NCBI GenBank assembly: GCA_009922885.1
Contig: RFUP01000143.1
Span: 1 to 6,309, forward strand
Direction of reading: 5' to 3'
DNA: 6,309 bases
Source: Paracoccaceae bacterium
Lineage (GTDB): Bacteria; Pseudomonadota; Alphaproteobacteria; Rhodobacterales; Rhodobacteraceae
The notes under the pieces: generated by a model
The model's database searches: none
What the model was told of the DNA's origin: nothing
The model's input: the letters and a program-made list of their open reading frames with translations, nothing else
Shown here: positions 5,333-6,309 of the stretch, one piece after another
Position numbering within the stretch: position 1 is the first letter of the stretch
Layout of the letters: each line of letters begins with the position of its first letter
Position numbers and translations under genes: made by a program

Positions 5333-6265
5333 ATGAGCCAGAAGCGCAAAGTCATCATCACCTGTGCCGTTACAGGGGCCATCCACACGCCATCCATGTC
5401 GGAATACCTGCCCGTCACTGCCTCCGAAATCGCCGAAGCCGCGATCGGAGCCGCCGAGGCGGGCGCCGCTGTCGTCCACCTCCATGCCCGCAATCCGGAG
5501 GATGGCCGCCCGGATCAAACCCCCGAAGCCTTCCTGCCCTTCCTGCAAACCATCAAACAGCGCTCCAATTGCGTGGTGAACATCACCACGGGCGGTGCGC
5601 CCACTATGAGCATCGAAGAACGCGTCCGCCCCGCCGCCACGTGGCAGCCCGAAGTTGCCTCGCTCAACATGGGGTCGATGAACTTCGGCCTCTTCCCGAT
5701 GCTGAAACGCTTCGAAAGCCAGCTCCAGCACGACTGGGAACGCAATTACATCGGCGACAAGAGCATCCTCTTCCGCAATACCTTCGCCGATATCGAACAC
5801 ATCCTCACCACGCTCGGCGCGAACGGCACCCGCTTCGAGTTCGAATGCTACGACACCGCCCATCTCTATAACCTGAAGCACTTCGCCGATGCGGGCCTCG
5901 TCAAAGGCCCCCTCTTCATCCAGACCGTCTTCGGCCTCATGGGCGGCATCGGCGCGCATCCCGACGATGTCATGCACATGAAGCGCACCGCTGATCGTCT
6001 CTTCGGTGATCAATACCGCTGGTCGGTCTTGGGCGCAGGGCGCAACCAGTTGCCGATTGCCGCGATGGCCGCTGCCATGGGCGGGAACGTCCGCGTCGGG
6101 CTGGAAGACAGCCTCTGGTCCGGCCCCGGCAAACTGGCGCAGTCAAACGCCGAGCAGGTCCGTGCCGCGCGCCAGATCATCGAAGGGCTGGGGCTTGAAG
6201 TGGCCACCCCCGATGAAGCCCGCGAAATCCTCGCCCTCAAAGGTGCCGATCGCGTCGCGTTCTGA
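5333..6265 (+). CDS. BKACE family (beta-keto acid cleavage enzyme, formerly DUF849)
   Basis: A 310-residue enzyme of the BKACE family, which condenses a beta-keto acid with acetyl-CoA and splits it to acetoacetate plus a new CoA ester. Characterised members act on 3-keto-5-aminohexanoate or dehydrocarnitine. The ATG at 5333 follows AAGGGGAG by six bases; the frame is open far upstream, but that part is antisense to the SDR gene and is rejected. The fold is a zinc-dependent TIM barrel. HLH (49-51, in VVHLHARN) gives the two metal histidines, and GLEDSLW (256-262) gives the third metal ligand (E258) and the catalytic Asp (D259). TTGG (85-88) and GAGRNQLP (234-241, with R237) are the other conserved active-site stretches. 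The N-terminal TGAIHTPSMSEYLPVT is typical of a large alphaproteobacterial subgroup. It diverges from the SDR gene. Dehydrocarnitine cleavage is the most attractive guess given the neighbouring quaternary-amine methyltransferase, but many BKACE substrates are known. Confidence 0.93.
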   Translation: MSQKRKVIITCAVTGAIHTPSMSEYLPVTASEIAEAAIGAAEAGAAVVHLHARNPEDGRPDQTPEAFLPFLQTIKQRSNCVVNITTGGAPTMSIEERVRPAATWQPEVASLNMGSMNFGLFPMLKRFESQLQHDWERNYIGDKSILFRNTFADIEHILTTLGANGTRFEFECYDTAHLYNLKHFADAGLVKGPLFIQTVFGLMGGIGAHPDDVMHMKRTADRLFGDQYRWSVLGAGRNQLPIAAMAAAMGGNVRVGLEDSLWSGPGKLAQSNAEQVRAARQIIEGLGLEVATPDEAREILALKGADRVAF

Positions 6266-6291
6266 GCACGCCTGCGCCAAAGGTTAACGGG

Positions 6292-6309
6292 CAAGCGTCA
6301 TGACGCTTG
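6292..6309. repeat. Perfect 18-bp palindrome after the BKACE gene
   Basis: CAAGCGTCA followed by TGACGCTTG is its own reverse complement over all 18 bases and ends exactly at the window edge, 26 bases after the BKACE stop. As RNA it can fold as CAAGCG/CGCTTG with a TCATGA loop. GGG precedes it, so the stem would lengthen if the following bases are CCC. It could be the hairpin of a terminator for the BKACE gene, or an operator for the next gene. The missing downstream bases would decide this. Confidence 0.5.

Noticed and set aside
3931..5871. 646-codon plus-strand open frame
   Set aside because: It runs antisense through the methyltransferase and SDR genes and out of frame through the BKACE gene. 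Its product is Arg/His/Pro-rich with no recognisable domain, a usual shadow in GC-rich DNA.
4946..6013. 355-codon minus-strand open frame
   Set aside because: It is antisense to the BKACE gene and out of frame with the SDR gene. Its Gly/Ala/Asp-rich composition is typical of a shadow frame.
1..6309. Mobile element, CRISPR array, tRNA or rRNA
   Set aside because: No direct-repeat array, transposase or integrase motif, terminal inverted repeat pair, or structural RNA signature was seen while reading both strands.

Overview
The window is gene-dense, GC-rich DNA in which every gene shows the codon bias of an alphaproteobacterium. The mix of families (a non-pyrrolysine MttB-type methyltransferase with an Arg/Gly-rich N-terminus, a BKACE enzyme, an H-NOX/diguanylate cyclase pair and a membrane sensor with a PDZ-like region) suggests a marine-type Rhodobacterales/Rhodobacteraceae genome. 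That placement comes from family recognition, not from a database search.

Layout: six protein genes. Five lie on the minus strand, in transcription order: an SDR dehydrogenase (5196-4429), an MttB-family methyltransferase (4317-2740), an H-NOX protein (2655-2071), an HNOBA/PAS-GGDEF diguanylate cyclase (2067-1060), and a polytopic membrane sensor, probably the N-terminal half of a histidine kinase, that runs off the left edge (1005 to <1). The sixth, a BKACE-family beta-keto acid cleavage enzyme (5333-6265), is on the plus strand and diverges from the SDR gene across a 136-bp promoter region. No tRNA, rRNA, CRISPR, insertion sequence or phage signal was seen.

The right half (about 2740-6265) looks like a catabolic module. 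An SDR could oxidise a beta-hydroxy acid to a beta-keto acid, BKACE would cleave that with acetyl-CoA, and an MttB-type enzyme would demethylate a quaternary amine, either the substrate or the product. Carnitine or a relative is an attractive candidate substrate, by inference only. No corrinoid partner protein lies in the window.

The left half (1-2655) is a signalling module. Its H-NOX, HNOBA/PAS, coiled coil and cyclase order copies animal soluble guanylate cyclase, but it is split into two genes and the output is c-di-GMP. The two genes share a reading frame and are separated only by TGA-GGA before the second ATG. The H-NOX lacks the proximal heme-ligand histidine (Pro104 in its place) and most of the YxSxR heme-propionate motif, while the cyclase keeps an intact GGDEF active site and RxxD inhibitory site. 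This apparently heme-blind sensor wired to an intact cyclase is the most interesting thing here.
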